Below the pieces are notes generated by a model. That model was not told the DNA's origin, ran no database searches, and worked only from the letters and a program-made list of their open reading frames with translations. A program made the position numbers and the translations under genes. From NCBI GenBank assembly GCA_036936605.1, contig JAUPFV010000004.1:293364009-293428008 (forward strand): a stretch of DNA of 64,000 bases, read 5' to 3'. This document shows positions 42,530 through 54,085 of the stretch, piece by piece; position 1 is the first letter of the stretch, and the number at the start of each line of letters is the position of its first letter. The stretch is from Limnanthes douglasii subsp. nivea (lineage: Eukaryota; Streptophyta; Magnoliopsida; Brassicales; Limnanthaceae).

Positions 42530-43230
42530 TAATTTATTTTACATATATTGGATGTTAAGTGTGTGATTGAGGTTTTACATGTTTCATGCCCCTTGAAGAA
42601 GTTAAAGACAAGAGTAAAAGATATCTTATAATTATTGTAAAATGTATAATTTAATTTATTTTATATATGTTTGATGTTAAGTGTGTGATTGAGGTTTTTT
42701 TATGTTTCATATCCCTTCAAGATCTTAAAGACAAGAGTAAAGGATATCTTATTATTATTGTAAATGTATAATTAATTAATTTTACATGTGTGTGATTGAG
42801 GTTTTACACGTGTCATGCCCCTTGAAGAACTTAAAGGCATGAGTAAATGATATCTTATGATTATTTTAAAATGTATCTTTATTTTATTTTTTATATATAT
42901 GTTGGATGTTAAGTGTCTGATTCAGGTTTTACATGTTCCATGCCCCTGAATAACTTAAAGACATGAGTAAATGATATATTATGTTTATTGTAAAATATAA
43001 CTTTATTTATTTTATATATGTGGGTTGTTAAGTGTGTGATTGGGGTTTTACATGTTTCATGCCCATTGAAGAACTTAAAGACAGGAGTAAAAGATATCTT
43101 ATGATTATTGTAAACTGTATCTTTAATTTATTTTATATATCTTGGATGTTAAGTGTGTGATTGAGGTTTTACATGTTTCATGCCCCTTAAAGAACTTAAA
43201 AATAGGAGTAAATGATATATTATGAATGAT
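42530..43230. repeat. ~120-bp tandem repeat, about six units
   Basis: The string GTTAAGTGTGTGATTGAGGT or close variants starts at about 42,554, 42,675, 42,787 (shortened), 42,907, 43,026 and 43,147. Each unit continues with TTTTACATGTTTCATGCCCC, GAACTTAAAGACA and GATATCTTATGATTATTGTA. Satellite-like; no coding. Confidence 0.92.
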
Positions 43231-43499
43231 ACACTTGTTATGGAAGCTGAGATTGAGGTCCTAGAACCTCTTATTGGAGGGTTAGGAATGCTATATTCCA
43301 CACTTGTTGTTGCCTTTGGATCTTGATTTAAAGGGAATCTGATAGCATTAACGAGATTATGATACTCCTCCGCCCGACTAAGATTAGTGGATGACACGTG
43401 TTCTACTTGCTTATGTTGGCCCTGCAAATTGTTAGTGTTTCTATTCTGAATTGACAAACCTTCAAAAAAAAACTTAATATAAATATATAATACTTTAAA
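43231..43499 (-). other. Short possible coding remnant, unrecognised
   Basis: The minus strand carries an open stretch from ~43,457 with THVEHVSSTNLSRAEEYHNL-like composition and NPPIRGSRTSISA; I do not recognise it. Base composition is less AT-rich than the surroundings, so it may be a captured exon. Confidence 0.25.
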
Positions 43500-43538
43500 C
43501 AGTGGCGTAGCTACTGGACGTTCTGATTATTATCAAAT

Positions 43539-43604
<66 letters not shown>

Positions 43605-44150
43605 TAAAATAAGATACAAAATGGTTATAACAAATATGGAGCCATAACATAATATACGTTATACAAATAATTAAAATGTGATTAAAAAAATTAAAATCAA
43701 AACATAAATCTAAGTTAATTTTATTTGTACTTTTCTCTTACTCATAGATTGAAAATGTTGAAAGATAGTTGTATTACTAATAGTGGTAAATACCTATTTT
43801 TCCACAAATGCCACTGAACAATCATTAATCCATCAATCTAAATCTATTTCTCAATTCATTCTTCACATAATTCAAACCTGAGAAAACTCGCTCAACACTC
43901 ACCGTTGCTACGGGTAAAAGCGAAGCCAACTTCAAAAACTCATAAATCCAATTGAGGATTGCTACGTGTAAAAGCGAAGCCAACATAAATCCAATTGAGG
44001 ATTTTATACTTTTTTGTGTTCACAACAATCTTAGAAATTTCCGCAAGTCCTTTTATCTCGTATCTCTCTCCGGTTAACTTCAGTAATTGCATTAGAGACA
44101 TTTGTATTTGCTTCTTTATATTTAGAAGTTTGTTTTAAAATATTATACAT
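43500..44150 (-). pseudogene. hAT transposase (TTF-type) C-terminal relic with one terminal inverted repeat
   Basis: The plus strand at 43,500 reads CAGTGGCGTAGCTAC, a typical hAT terminus. On the minus strand from ~44,140 one reads KGLAEISKIVVNTKKYK, LNWIYEFLKLASLLPVATVS then VERVFSG.NYVKNELRNRF, and in a shifted frame WINDCSVAFVEK and TTISNTTI. This is the hAT dimerisation domain. Stops, frameshifts and a small duplication (GGTAAAAGCGAAGCCAAC at 43,912 and 43,966) break it. An (AT)n of ~75 bp (43,531-43,600) lies between TIR and coding part. Confidence 0.8.
43531..43600. repeat. (AT)n microsatellite
   Basis: About 33 perfect AT dinucleotides. Confidence 0.97.
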
Positions 44151-44754
44151 CCTAAAATGACAAACATAAAAAGACTCGATCAACAATAAAATTTAAACTT
44201 AAAAAACAAAATAAAAATTATGATTTATGCAGAACTATTTTGTTTTTAAATTAAACTCTACAACTCTCTAATTTTAAAAAAAACCATAAATCAACCGATG
44301 TTATTTTTGGATAATAAAAATTTAAAAAATCTGTTCAATATACTTAAAATAAAATAAGGTTATAAATCTGTTGCTGAGGCCGAACCCATGATCTATGGGT
44401 TTATTATTACATCTTTTAACACTTAGACTAAAGCTTAAGCGTTTTATATAAATTTTCACACATTAATATTTAATATAAACGTAAAAAATTATAAAATCAT
44501 ATCAAATAAACTAGACATATAAATGATATAACTATTATTGTGGTGCTGGCATACACCAACTTAGAATTAATATCGAACAAAAATGATGTTTTCATTAATA
44601 TTGGAAATCAATAATCATATTTGGATTCTTTTTAGCTAATATTCCACTTCACTCGCTTTTCTATTTATCTATCTATGTTTAAATTTTTATTGAACCGACT
44701 AAGAAAACAAATGTTCTCTCAAAACTTATCTCGAATATGTAAGTAAGTTTTTTT
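44151..44754. other. AT-rich non-coding DNA
   Basis: No ORF or recognised repeat; possibly the degraded 5' half of the hAT element. Confidence 0.4.
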
Positions 44755-45960
44755 ATTTAGAAGGTTTTATAATATCTATTTAATACATATAAATATTCAC
44801 ATATAACTTACATTTATATTTTCAATATTTAAATACTCTCCTAATATTTGTCTTAACATTGATGTTTTATAACGTTTTTATTAAATATTAAACATTCAGA
44901 TATAGGATATTATTTAATATTTGCTTTTAATGTAAAATTATTGTTGCATGGTAGGTTTTTTTTGATTTCAAATCTTTGCTTTTCATTCGGAAAATTATAC
45001 GTCCTTTGGTTGAATCATAAACACTTATTTCAACTTTGACGCTATCAATATATGTATAAAATTCTTCCCTATCTTTCTAGAAATATAGCCTATAACGGTA
45101 TCACCCGTTTCTAAAATAACCCGGAACATACCATTGGAAAGTGATTCTGTAACTTGACCTTTCAGAACAGTTTTGCTAGCTTGCTTTGATACAGGTTTTA
45201 CTGCCGAATTTTTACTATCTCCACTCTTGTTCTGGCACCAAATCGTTCTTGATACATTTATCAACTTCCTGCTTACGTCAAGTGTTTCCTGCCTAATTGA
45301 TAAAGATGAGGGTAAGGCATGTTGGCGAGGAAGTGGCAGTAGGCTAATATGAGGATGGAGATTGAAGCAGAGTTGAGCCATGTTCTTACCTCTTATTAGA
45401 GCGTGAGCTCTGATAAGTTGGATCATTGAGGATAGATTGTATATGGATATTTATACACATTATTTATTTGATATACGTTTTATAATTTTTTATGTTTATA
45501 TAATAATTATTCATAATATTTATAAGAAAATTTATATACATATAGATAGAGAGGTGTGGAAGGCTAGCAGTTCCTATCTCATATCAAAATAAAAAATTAT
45601 ATACCATTCTTAAATATATTTTTTACAACTTTATACATCTATATCAAAAAATTTATACGTTTAGATACATCCTTTATCCAAATATAGCAAAGAGGTGTAT
45701 GATTTCTATTTTACATCATGGAAAACAATACAATTTTTTAATCTTTTGTTATATCATATTTGCCATCTTTTTGACCTCATGACATTCCAGAAGCTACTTT
45801 TTTTACCTCGTGACATTCCAGAAGCTACTTGTCAGATAATATAATATAGTTTATGCAACATTAAATGATATTAATTTATTTGTCCCTTTTGATTTATAAA
45901 GGTCGACATGTGTTATTTATAATTTTGTATTTTGATTTTTTAACTTTAAATATATATTTA
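44755..45960. repeat. AT-rich dispersed repeat, copy 3, containing the IF-1 copy
   Basis: 44,755-44,955 aligns with 12,770-13,150 and 45,425-45,850 aligns with 38,700-39,130. In copy 1 the two parts are adjacent (TTGTTGCA...TTGTATATG near 13,141-13,170), so the IF-1 sequence is an insertion in this copy. A 33-bp segment with GTGACATTCCAGAAGCTACT is duplicated at 45,770-45,835. Confidence 0.7.
44964..45426 (-). pseudogene. infA: Plastid translation initiation factor IF-1 (nuclear infA-like) copy, frameshifted
   Basis: ATG at 45,426 (or MAQLCFNLHPHISLLPLP at 45,381), then a Ser/Arg-rich transit-peptide-like region. From about residue 88 the OB-fold of bacterial-type IF-1 follows: KGQVTESLSNGMFRVILE, then GDTVIGYISRKIGKNFIHIL. 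Near 45,045 a small deletion shifts the frame, so the called ORF ends ASKLK. In the next frame KVEISVYDSTKGRIIF continues the family pattern. Intronless, with eight A on the minus strand at the 3' border (T run 44,956-44,963), so it is probably a retrocopy. I found no clear target duplication. Confidence 0.8.
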
Positions 45961-45977
45961 CAAAACTATACATTATT

Positions 45978-47358
45978 GGACAATGCTATTTTGAGATTTC
46001 TTCCTCTTATCCTGAAACTTCTTTTGACTATAACGAGACTTTAAAATGACCAATTTACCTTTTGATATAAAAGCTTTATTTCAGTCTAAACTTCCTCTTT
46101 TCTTTATTCTCCGCACAAAAAGCTCTCAAAATCGGCAAAAAAAATTCAAGATTTCTCAAATCTGAATTCACAAACACGTTAAGATATGAATCATATACTT
46201 ATCGATGTAATTTTTATGCAATTTAGTTAGGTATTTTTAGTGATAGTTAGAGTTATAGATTCTGCCAAAAAATTGAATTTTCATCTAAATGTTGTTTTTT
46301 TGGAAAGTAAGTTCGAGATCTGTGTTAGTCTAGTGATTGTCGACATTTTGGTATGTTGTTTGTTGAATTTGGGTTAGATTTAAGGGATAATATTTCTTGG
46401 GAGCTTTGAGGTTATGGATGATGTCTGGACGCGATTTGCGAACACCCAACACCCGATTTTGGGCAAATCGCGAGTACCCAACTCTACCATGTATTTCAGG
46501 TAAGTGAGGATTTACAATTCTTTCAGCGACTTTATCTTTATGTTTGTATGAGTTCTAACGGTTTGCCACAACAAATTCCCTTCTGACAAAACATGAAGGT
46601 AAATATATTAAGATGGGTGTGAGTTCAAGCATGAAAATCGCCTAAAAAAAACCCATTTTGAATAAACCCTTTTCTTTCGCGTTTAAAGGGATCAGATCTT
46701 CTGCGGATAATCACCTTATAAAAAAAGATTCTTATAGGCAAAATCTAAGCAATACCTGAGTTTTAAGCCATAAGAAGTAAATAACATTCGTGATTGTACT
46801 TTTTTAGTTTATATAAACAATAGCCGTGAACGATCTTTATCTTTTTGTTTATATACAGATTTGTTTCGTCATTAAGCAATCTCCAGTTTGTTGAAGTATC
46901 ATCTACATCTGTAAAAGGATAGTACTGTAAATGGACTGCAAGATTTTGCATTTGATAGAGAAAAAGCAAGAAATCTAGAAGATTAGTTAGTTTTTATATA
47001 AAGGAAAAGTAGTGTATTTTTGAGTTGTTCAATTTATTACTTTGTACCGATTGATTATTTGGATGGTTCTTTCCGATATAATAATAGATCGATTGTTGTT
47101 TTTTGTGTGGTTGGTTAGTCTATGTCATTTATATATATTTATTTGCAGACAAAAGGTCAAAATCATTTTTTTAAATATAATTTTTTTAATTTTTATTTTA
47201 ATTAAATATAATTTATTTTATCAATCATTTTAGTTCAAGAGTTACATTTAAATACTCGATTACATGAAAGATAAATTGGTCAATTTACTTAAACAAAAAT
47301 ATTTTTTTTGATTTTGGAATCTCATAATAATCAAAAGGATCCCAATATAGCTTTGTCT
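45978..47358. mobile_element. Non-autonomous Mutator-like element, 1,381 bp
   Basis: Left end GGACAATGCTATTTTGAGAT and reverse-complemented right end AGACAAAGCTATATTGGGAT form TIRs; further in, both have TTTTGA-TAT-GAGA and GACCAATTTA(C/T)C. A perfect 9-bp duplication TACATTATT (45,969-45,977 and 47,359-47,367) flanks it. Inside are a leader-like stretch (TTTCTTTATTCTCCGCAC) and CGATTTGCGAACACCCAACA with an inverted partner. No coding capacity. Confidence 0.82.
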
Positions 47359-47367
47359 TACATTATT

Positions 47368-48499
47368 TATTAGTTTGGTTGGTTTGTAACTTTTTGTGAG
47401 TAATATCCAGAGGATAATTAGCTATATATTTATCTGTATCGAATGGTATACATATAATATTTAATTTGGTCTAATTTTATTTTGGTTTTTATATTCGGTA
47501 CTTTTATACTCATGTTTTTTTATCACCCTATAATTTGTTTTCGTATTTTAAATATTTTTATCCACAATGATCTTGTATTAAAAAGTTATATTTGTGATTT
47601 TTTAGAATTTTCATTAACTTACAAATTGTTAATCACCATTATAATATTTGAATAAAAAACTAACATCAATAATAAATTGTATATTGGTTCCTTATAGAAT
47701 TGTTTTTTGTTAACGTAATATTATTATTTTTATAAAATTATTTTATATCTTATAATAATTTTATTGTTGTATTGTTAGAATTAGGTGATCCCGTAAAAGT
47801 CGGCGTTGATGAAGTAAAGCGTATAATTACCTATGATTCTAAATTCAGATAGTATTGTCTGATATCGACTCGACCCGATGTTTTACCCATAAGGGAAACT
47901 GTTGGAATGAATGTGTTTAAATAATTTGAAGTGAGACTAGTATAGTTTTAGTTTTATTCGGAGCAAGCAGGTGTTGAGCTCTGTTTTGTATGATATAAAT
48001 CCTAAATAATTTATTTGTGCTAATTTTTTTTATAATGCGGAGAATTTTGTTAAATTGGGGCAAATTATAACGGAGGAGTCTACAAAAGGTCTAATAATAA
48101 CAAAGTAGTTTTTGAGGGACTAAAGATTAAAATCTCTAAACTGAACAATCAACGCTGAACCATAGGACGCGAAAATTAGAGAGAGCAACCAAAACAAGTG
48201 TTGTAAAATCCTTCGAGAAACCAAACTCACTACATCGATGATAGAGCTGCTTCAAGATCATGTTCCATTAGTTCTGATGAGGAGGGAAGACGATTCCAAA
48301 CACGAATATATGAAGATTGGAGTCAAATTCTGATAGCAGGGGTGACAAAAGAGAGGAGAGCTGAAAAGGCAAAACAATGTATAAGATTTTGAACTACAGT
48401 AATTAAAATCGATAAGAGATTCAAGAACGATAAAATTTATATGGTTCTCAGATATCCAATGGCCTTTTTAAAAGTTGGATAATAGCTTTAAGGACAGAG
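47368..48499. other. AT-rich non-coding DNA
   Basis: TGGAATG(A/T)(C/A)TGTGT(C/T)TAAATAA at 47,910-47,935 also occurs at 39,270-39,300, a shared repeat fragment. 47,780-47,850 has a short open stretch (GDPVKVGVDEVKRIITYDSK) that I cannot identify. No gene. Confidence 0.4.
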
Positions 48500-50387
48500 G
48501 GAGCTACGAATGATTTGTAATATATTTTTATTTTACAGCGAAGAGTCCACATAGCAAGCCAGTTTACTGCTAGGTTTTTCTCTTTAAAGCTGTGCTTTAT
48601 AGTCATATTGGAAGTAATTATAGCTCTGATATTGGTTAAGATAGAGTTAAGAGATTAAGGATATTCCCTGCAGTTAGCATGTTGATAAAAATTTCTAAAT
48701 CATGTTATTTATCAACGTTTTTGTGAGGTTGTTTATTTTGCAGAGAAGGAGCCCATCATGAAGAGATTTATCTTCAGCTTTGATGGTGGATAGGGAACCA
48801 TAAACATTTCCATATCCATGAACCAAGTTGCCACCACTGTCTCGAATTATGATTCCTCCACTGGACTCGCCAGAAGGAAGACGACAAGCATTTGAGTTTA
48901 ACTTGTGTTAACAAATTTGAGGAGGAGTCCATGAAAGCAGAGAAGAAATTTGGGTATTATTCTTATGATTGAAGCAGTTCAGAGTTACATCAGCTTCTTC
49001 TACCATTTTCTAGTGTTTGTACTTTAAGAGATTTGATTGATTGATAACAGCAAGGATTTTCAGGATATAATTGATAGCATAACTATGAGAAGGAGACTCG
49101 TTTTTGTGATTGGCTCAGTTCTTATATTTCCAGATGACCCATGTGATAATAGCAGGTAAGATTGAGGTAGTGTGAACCTTTGATGTAGATTCCCAAAACC
49201 AACTTCTGATGATATGTGTAGTAGATATATGATTGCTGATGTTTATCTTGAGGATTGCTGCAAAATAACTCTATATTTTCCACGCAAAATCACAAGATAC
49301 AAGTAAATGATTAGTAGTTTAGTAGTTTAGGTATGATTGGAATTTAGATACAACAATCATATGTCTAGCTTGAAAGGTGTTATCAGTAGGCAATTTGTTT
49401 GTTAAAATTCTCCAAAAAATATTGTTGAATTTGGTTCTGATTTGATGATATCATCTTGTGTTGAGAATGATGAATCTTTTGAAGCCTTCCAGTTAATTAA
49501 GTCTTCAACTGATGGACTAACATAGAGGTTGTTTTAAAGATTTTTGTTTGTGATAATTTGGTTAGATCCCAATGATTGATATCCTAGAAATTTTTCACGT
49601 GGTCTTTGAAGAACCAACTATTATCCATGTTAAGGGTTTAGTTTTATAAGAGGATAGGTATCAAACCATATGTTTATTTCCAAGTTTCCATTAGGTGAAG
49701 CTTTCAGCCAAATCTTTGATGCATGCTAGTCTCTTCCAAGTATGAGACCCAGGCTTTGTGTAGTTGATTTACAAACAATCTTTATCATTAGTATAGATGT
49801 TGTGCATGTATCTAGTCCATAAACATTTTTCCTTGTACCTATACCACAACTTACAAGAAAAAGTGATTTGCATATCATTTATGCTTTTTAAGTTTAGCAC
49901 ACCTTCACCAAAGATCTTGTTGTTAGTTTCCCAGTTAGACCAGTGCATGCCTCTAGTCTCAAGAGAGCCACTCCAAAGGAATTTATTTAACACTTTTTCA
50001 ATTTTGTAGATTGTGGATTTTGGGAGCCAGTAGCTTTGAGACCAGTATAAGGTAATTCTTCCTCCAAAAGAGAGATGTTTACCTTCCATTCCATTATTTT
50101 GTCTCTAATTTTATCCAACAAGGGTATGTAGTTACTGGTCTTGCTGTTGGAAATTAGAGTGATGCTTAGGTATTATGTAGGCAGGAAGCTAGTGCTGAAC
50201 TGAGTTTGAATGACTAAGACATTTAGCTTGTCTTGAGATATGTTTTTTGCTGTGATGATTTTTGTTTTCTCTTTATTGATGGATTGTCCTGGTATTGTTT
50301 GATATTCCTACAAAGTTTACCAATAATATTCATAAAAGTCTACTTTCCATTAGAGAAAATTAGTAAATCATCTACAAATTGTAGGCT
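48500..50387 (-). pseudogene. LINE, C-terminal half (RT thumb, zinc-binding, RNase H)
   Basis: Read on the minus strand from Gypsy element B: LQFVDDLLIFSNGK (the reverse-transcriptase FxDD catalytic motif, ~50,390-50,345), later the open stretch 50,089-49,769 with GKHLSFGGRITLYWSQSYWL and NKFLWSGS, and near 48,950-48,750 an RNase H with GESSGGIIIRDSGGN and DGLLLCK. Many stops and frame changes. It is the continuation of 60,775-63,410. Confidence 0.88.
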
Positions 50388-50392
50388 ATAAA
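50388..50392. repeat. Target duplication of Gypsy element B, left
   Basis: ATAAA, repeated at 60,770-60,774. Confidence 0.9.
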
Positions 50393-50801
50393 TGGTGTGG
50401 ATAATTATCGCCTGAGGGTAGGCTTGTAATTTGTTTTGGTATTTTATAGAAGTATGGGGGTATTTTATATCTAGAGTAGAGAGTAGAGAGATAATTAAGC
50501 TGGCAGGTTGCAGTTAATTCTCATTACACACACTTAATGCAGGTGGTTGGGTATTTATACCCTAATGTTTGGGCCCTTATGGGTTTTCGGATCATGTTTA
50601 ATGGACCCGGGTCATGTTCAAAGACCCATGAGCTCTAAGTAGGAGAGCAAGTAGCTTAGTCAAGTAGTGTTTAGGTTTTTTAGTACTTTTTTCATAGTTT
50701 GAACAGTCTTATGGGCTAACTGTTCGAAGTGATCTGTCCGGTCCGGAGGCCTTGGACCGATATGTCCTTGTCCGAGGAGCATGCAGAATTCAGACTCATC
50801 A
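50393..50801 (-). repeat. Gypsy B 3' LTR
   Basis: TGGTGTGGATAATTATCGCC to CAGACTCATCA on the plus strand; ~95% identical by eye to 60,360-60,769. It contains GGTATTTATACCC, i.e. a TATA box on the minus strand. Confidence 0.95.
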
Positions 50802-51144
50802 GGAGCCCCTTTTTTAGGTGTTTGTGCAAATACTCTTGTCAAATACCTGAAAAACAGTCCGACATCAAGGGTAGTTTTAATCCGGACAGGTCTGTCAATT
50901 TGGGCTATGGGTTTATCCGGACTGATAAAGCTTCACGAATTCAAAACGGTTTTTGCCAGAGTTCGTGGGATACGTGTTGCTCTCTGATTGGTTGCTTCAG
51001 CCGTCTTTTCACCTTGAATTTCGAACCCACCTTCTTCGAAAAGCAACCTCTTAATTAAAGGTGGTGACATCAGCGCCGTCTTTAATCATTACCAATCTTT
51101 TCGAATTCTCCTCGGAATCAATTTTTTTTTTTTTTTCAGATTTA

Positions 51145-51153
51145 CTATAAATT
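51145..51153 (+). promoter_or_regulatory. TATA box of the Gypsy B antisense gene
   Basis: ACTATAAAT lies about 100 bp upstream of the ATG at 51,252, preceded by a 17-T tract and followed by a CT-rich leader (CTTTCTCTCTCTAAAG). It is inside the element and reads against gag-pol. Confidence 0.65.
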
Positions 51154-51251
51154 CAAACTCACTTTCTACTGTTTTACCATCTCTTTCATATTTACTCTGC
51201 AAAATCTCTCAAAGCTTTCTCTCTCTAAAGCAAAAACTTGCTCAATAGTTT

Positions 51252-54085
51252 ATGTTTACAGCGAGGAACACTCTGATCAAAGGCGGGTGGCTCAACCTTT
51301 CTGAGTTAGAGAAGGCTCAAAAAGTCGAAAGAGAAAGAAGAATTGCGGCAGGGTTACCCACTTCGCCTGTTGATAGACCAATCACCTCTGCCACAAAGTC
51401 AGATCAAGGCTCTTCTTCTTCGGTTAAAAAATCAGAACCTGCTGTCGAGCCTGGAGTAACAGCTACTAGCCTCAAAAAACCCTCACCCTTTATAGCAATG
51501 GGGTCAGATACGGAGCACTCCCCTCAGAAGCTAGTCGATAGGAGGAAAGGCCGGTTAGTTAAAGACCAATGGTCTAAAAGCACTCCTTCAAAGTCGGGTG
51601 CTAAAGATAGCAGCACTGGGTCAGAAGTACCTATTAGAGCCCCCAATGACAGACTGTCCGGTCCGGAGGGCACCAGTCCAAGTCTTCAAAGAGAAACATC
51701 TGCTAGAGGAACTCTACCGGAGACCATAAGCCAAAAGAACACTGAGGCCCAGCAGTCCGGAGACAAGGCTAAGTCAAGTTTGAACCCTCCCCCCACTACT
51801 GCTGCTGAAAACCCTTCAACAATTATGGAGGATGTAATGGAGGACTCTGTCGAAGAGGCCCCATTTGAGTCTAAGCCCTCCCGTCAGACCAGTAGTGCTG
51901 CAGTTGCCAAAAAAGACAAAGGCAAGGAGAAGCTGTGTTTGAAGCATCCGGATCTGCCGGAGAGTCTTGAAGGAAAGGTGGGGCCTTGTTTTCACAAGGT
52001 CAATGTCAAGTACCTCTTTGCCCTGCAGAAAATCAACTACGCATTCATCCACACAGCTGAGCTGGGCCGGATGCGTACGAAGTGGGGAATACCGGAGAAC
52101 GTGAAGATCAGGATCCCTATACACCCGGAGACTCATATGGACTACAAACTGAGTGAAGTTGTCATCTTCACTGAGCTGTTCAATTGGGGACTTAGACTCC
52201 CCTTAGACCCTGAAATTGTCAGATACTTTCATCTGATAAAGCTTTGCCCGAGCCAACTGAGCCCTAATGCCTGGTATACCCTCATGGCCTGCATCATGGC
52301 TTCAAGGCTCTCCGGGATTCCTCTGCCAATGGAGGAGTTTGTTGTTGTGGCCAGTCTGTGCAGAAACCCCCACATCCCCTTTTACCATTTCAATATGGAG
52401 GATGATTTCAAGGCTGTGGATGATTTGTTAGAGGCGGAGAGGAATTGGAGGACTCAGTTCCTGTTCGTAAGTGGAGCTTGAGAAAATGGAAGGAGAATCA
52501 AGTCCGGAGAGAACCCAAGTCTTCTCAGAAGCAGGTGGAGGAGTGATCGTAAGTCTTCCGCTTTATACTTTTGTCTTTTTATTTTTAGAAGTAGTTCGAA
52601 CTAATGGGTCTCACTTTTGCCTTAGTAGTACTGCCCAAGGAGTTCAGTGACTACCAGAAAACTGGGCAGGCTACTTGCACCAAGATCAATGCTTGGACTG
52701 TTGAGAGGTGGGGGAACCGGTTCCACGCTGCTTTTACCGGAGGCAACTTCACAAGGTCTCACTTGTGGAACACCACAGGTCGGAGAGACTTGACTTGGGA
52801 GGAGCTCACCACTCAGCCCCCTCCGGATGTTGTGCTCAAAAGAACCCATGAGCCAGACGGGACACTTTACTTGCCAGGCCAGGCCAAAGCCCCGAGCAAG
52901 ATGAAAGGCAAGAAGAAAGGCAAGAAAGTGGCCAACCCTGGAGAGGTGGAGGAGGATTCTCTCATACAACCGGAGGGGTCAGTCCCCGATAAAATTGATG
53001 CTGCACTCCTGGAAGCAGTGGAGCAGGATGCTGAAAGGCAAGAAGTGCACTCCCCAGTCCCTCCAAGGGCTCCCAAAAGAGATCGTAAACGGGGAGGTGA
53101 AGGCAAAGATAGGGAGGCCAAGAAGAAAAAGACCTCTAAGGGTGACGAGCTCTCTCTCCGGGCCCCGGAGCCTCCTTCCCAAGCTGATCCTACTGACCCA
53201 ACACTAGCGGAGGAGATACCGGGCGACTTCCATACCGATGATGTCGAAGGAGGAGGTATCAATATTGAAGGGGTAGACATCTCCGGATTTGGTGGGCTTG
53301 GTGAGTACTTCATCAATCTTCCTAGAGACGATTTTGTCGGACCTTACGTCCCTTCAAGTACCTCAAACACGGTCACTTTCAATGGTAAGACCTTTATCGT
53401 TTCTAGTGAAAGGGACGCTATAGCCCACTCTTTATTAAGAAATGTTCAGCCCATACTTGCGTTGGAGAAACAAGTTCGGAGTCAGGCAGACATCATCAAG
53501 GATCTTAAGTCTGACAAAGAGAGGTTGTCCGATGACCTTCGCACTGCCACTTCAAATGTTGCCATTCTAAAGGAAGAGAACGGGGAGTTGAAGAGAAACC
53601 AAGAGGCAAGTACCACCAAGGTTACCACATTAGAGGACACCATCACAGAGCTTCGGGGGAAGCTGTCCGAGCTGGAAAAAGATCTTGCCACCTCAAAGGG
53701 GGAATCTAAAGCCAAAGACCAGATCATCACCAACTTGACCAATGACAAAGTTGCTCTTGAGAATACAGTGTCTAAGGCTGCCGAGGAGAAAGCAACTTTT
53801 CTAAGGGAGCAGGAGGCCAAGATTCAAGCCAAGATCGATGCTTATGCCAATAATGTGATCGACACTCCGGAGGAGATGTATGCCAAGGTGAAGTCTGACA
53901 TGGTCCTATTCTTCCATGAGAAGTTTCCGAAGAGGAACCTGGGGGATTTATGGCTTTATGTTGAGCCTGAAGACCTCCCGTATCATAATATGGCTGAAGG
54001 CGACATGTATGGCTACTCCAGTGCTTCCTCAGATGACGAAGAACACACCGGGGAGAAACCCGGCGAAGAGAAAAGTGATCTCTAA
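51252..54085 (+). pseudogene. Gypsy B antisense extra gene (gypsy-type transposon domain plus coiled coil)
   Basis: ATG at 51,252. Exon 1 runs to 52,548 (GATC/GTAAGTC donor). It has a Ser/Pro/Lys-rich disordered part (to ~residue 220), then WGIPENVKIRIPIHPETH and the domain NWGLRLPLDPEIVRYF / PSQLSPNAWYTLMACIMAS, shared with element A. TGA at 52,479 is the only stop. Exon 2 begins after an acceptor near 52,587-52,630 (PKEFSDYQKT) and encodes KKGKKVANPG-type basic stretches, a DRKRGGEGKDREAKKKK nuclear-signal-like region and a long coiled coil (about 53,440-53,860), ending in an acidic tail. Almost intact. Role unknown; extra antisense ORFs are described for Tat elements. Confidence 0.85.

Noticed and set aside
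43531..43600. (AT)n tract as an origin or matrix attachment site
   Set aside because: A simple microsatellite explains it; no further evidence.
47780..47850. Short open stretch GDPVKVGVDEVKRI
   Set aside because: Too short and unrecognised; could be chance or a tiny captured exon.
50729..51058. ORFs crossing the Gypsy B LTR end
   Set aside because: They span the LTR/internal border and lack any homology or codon signal.
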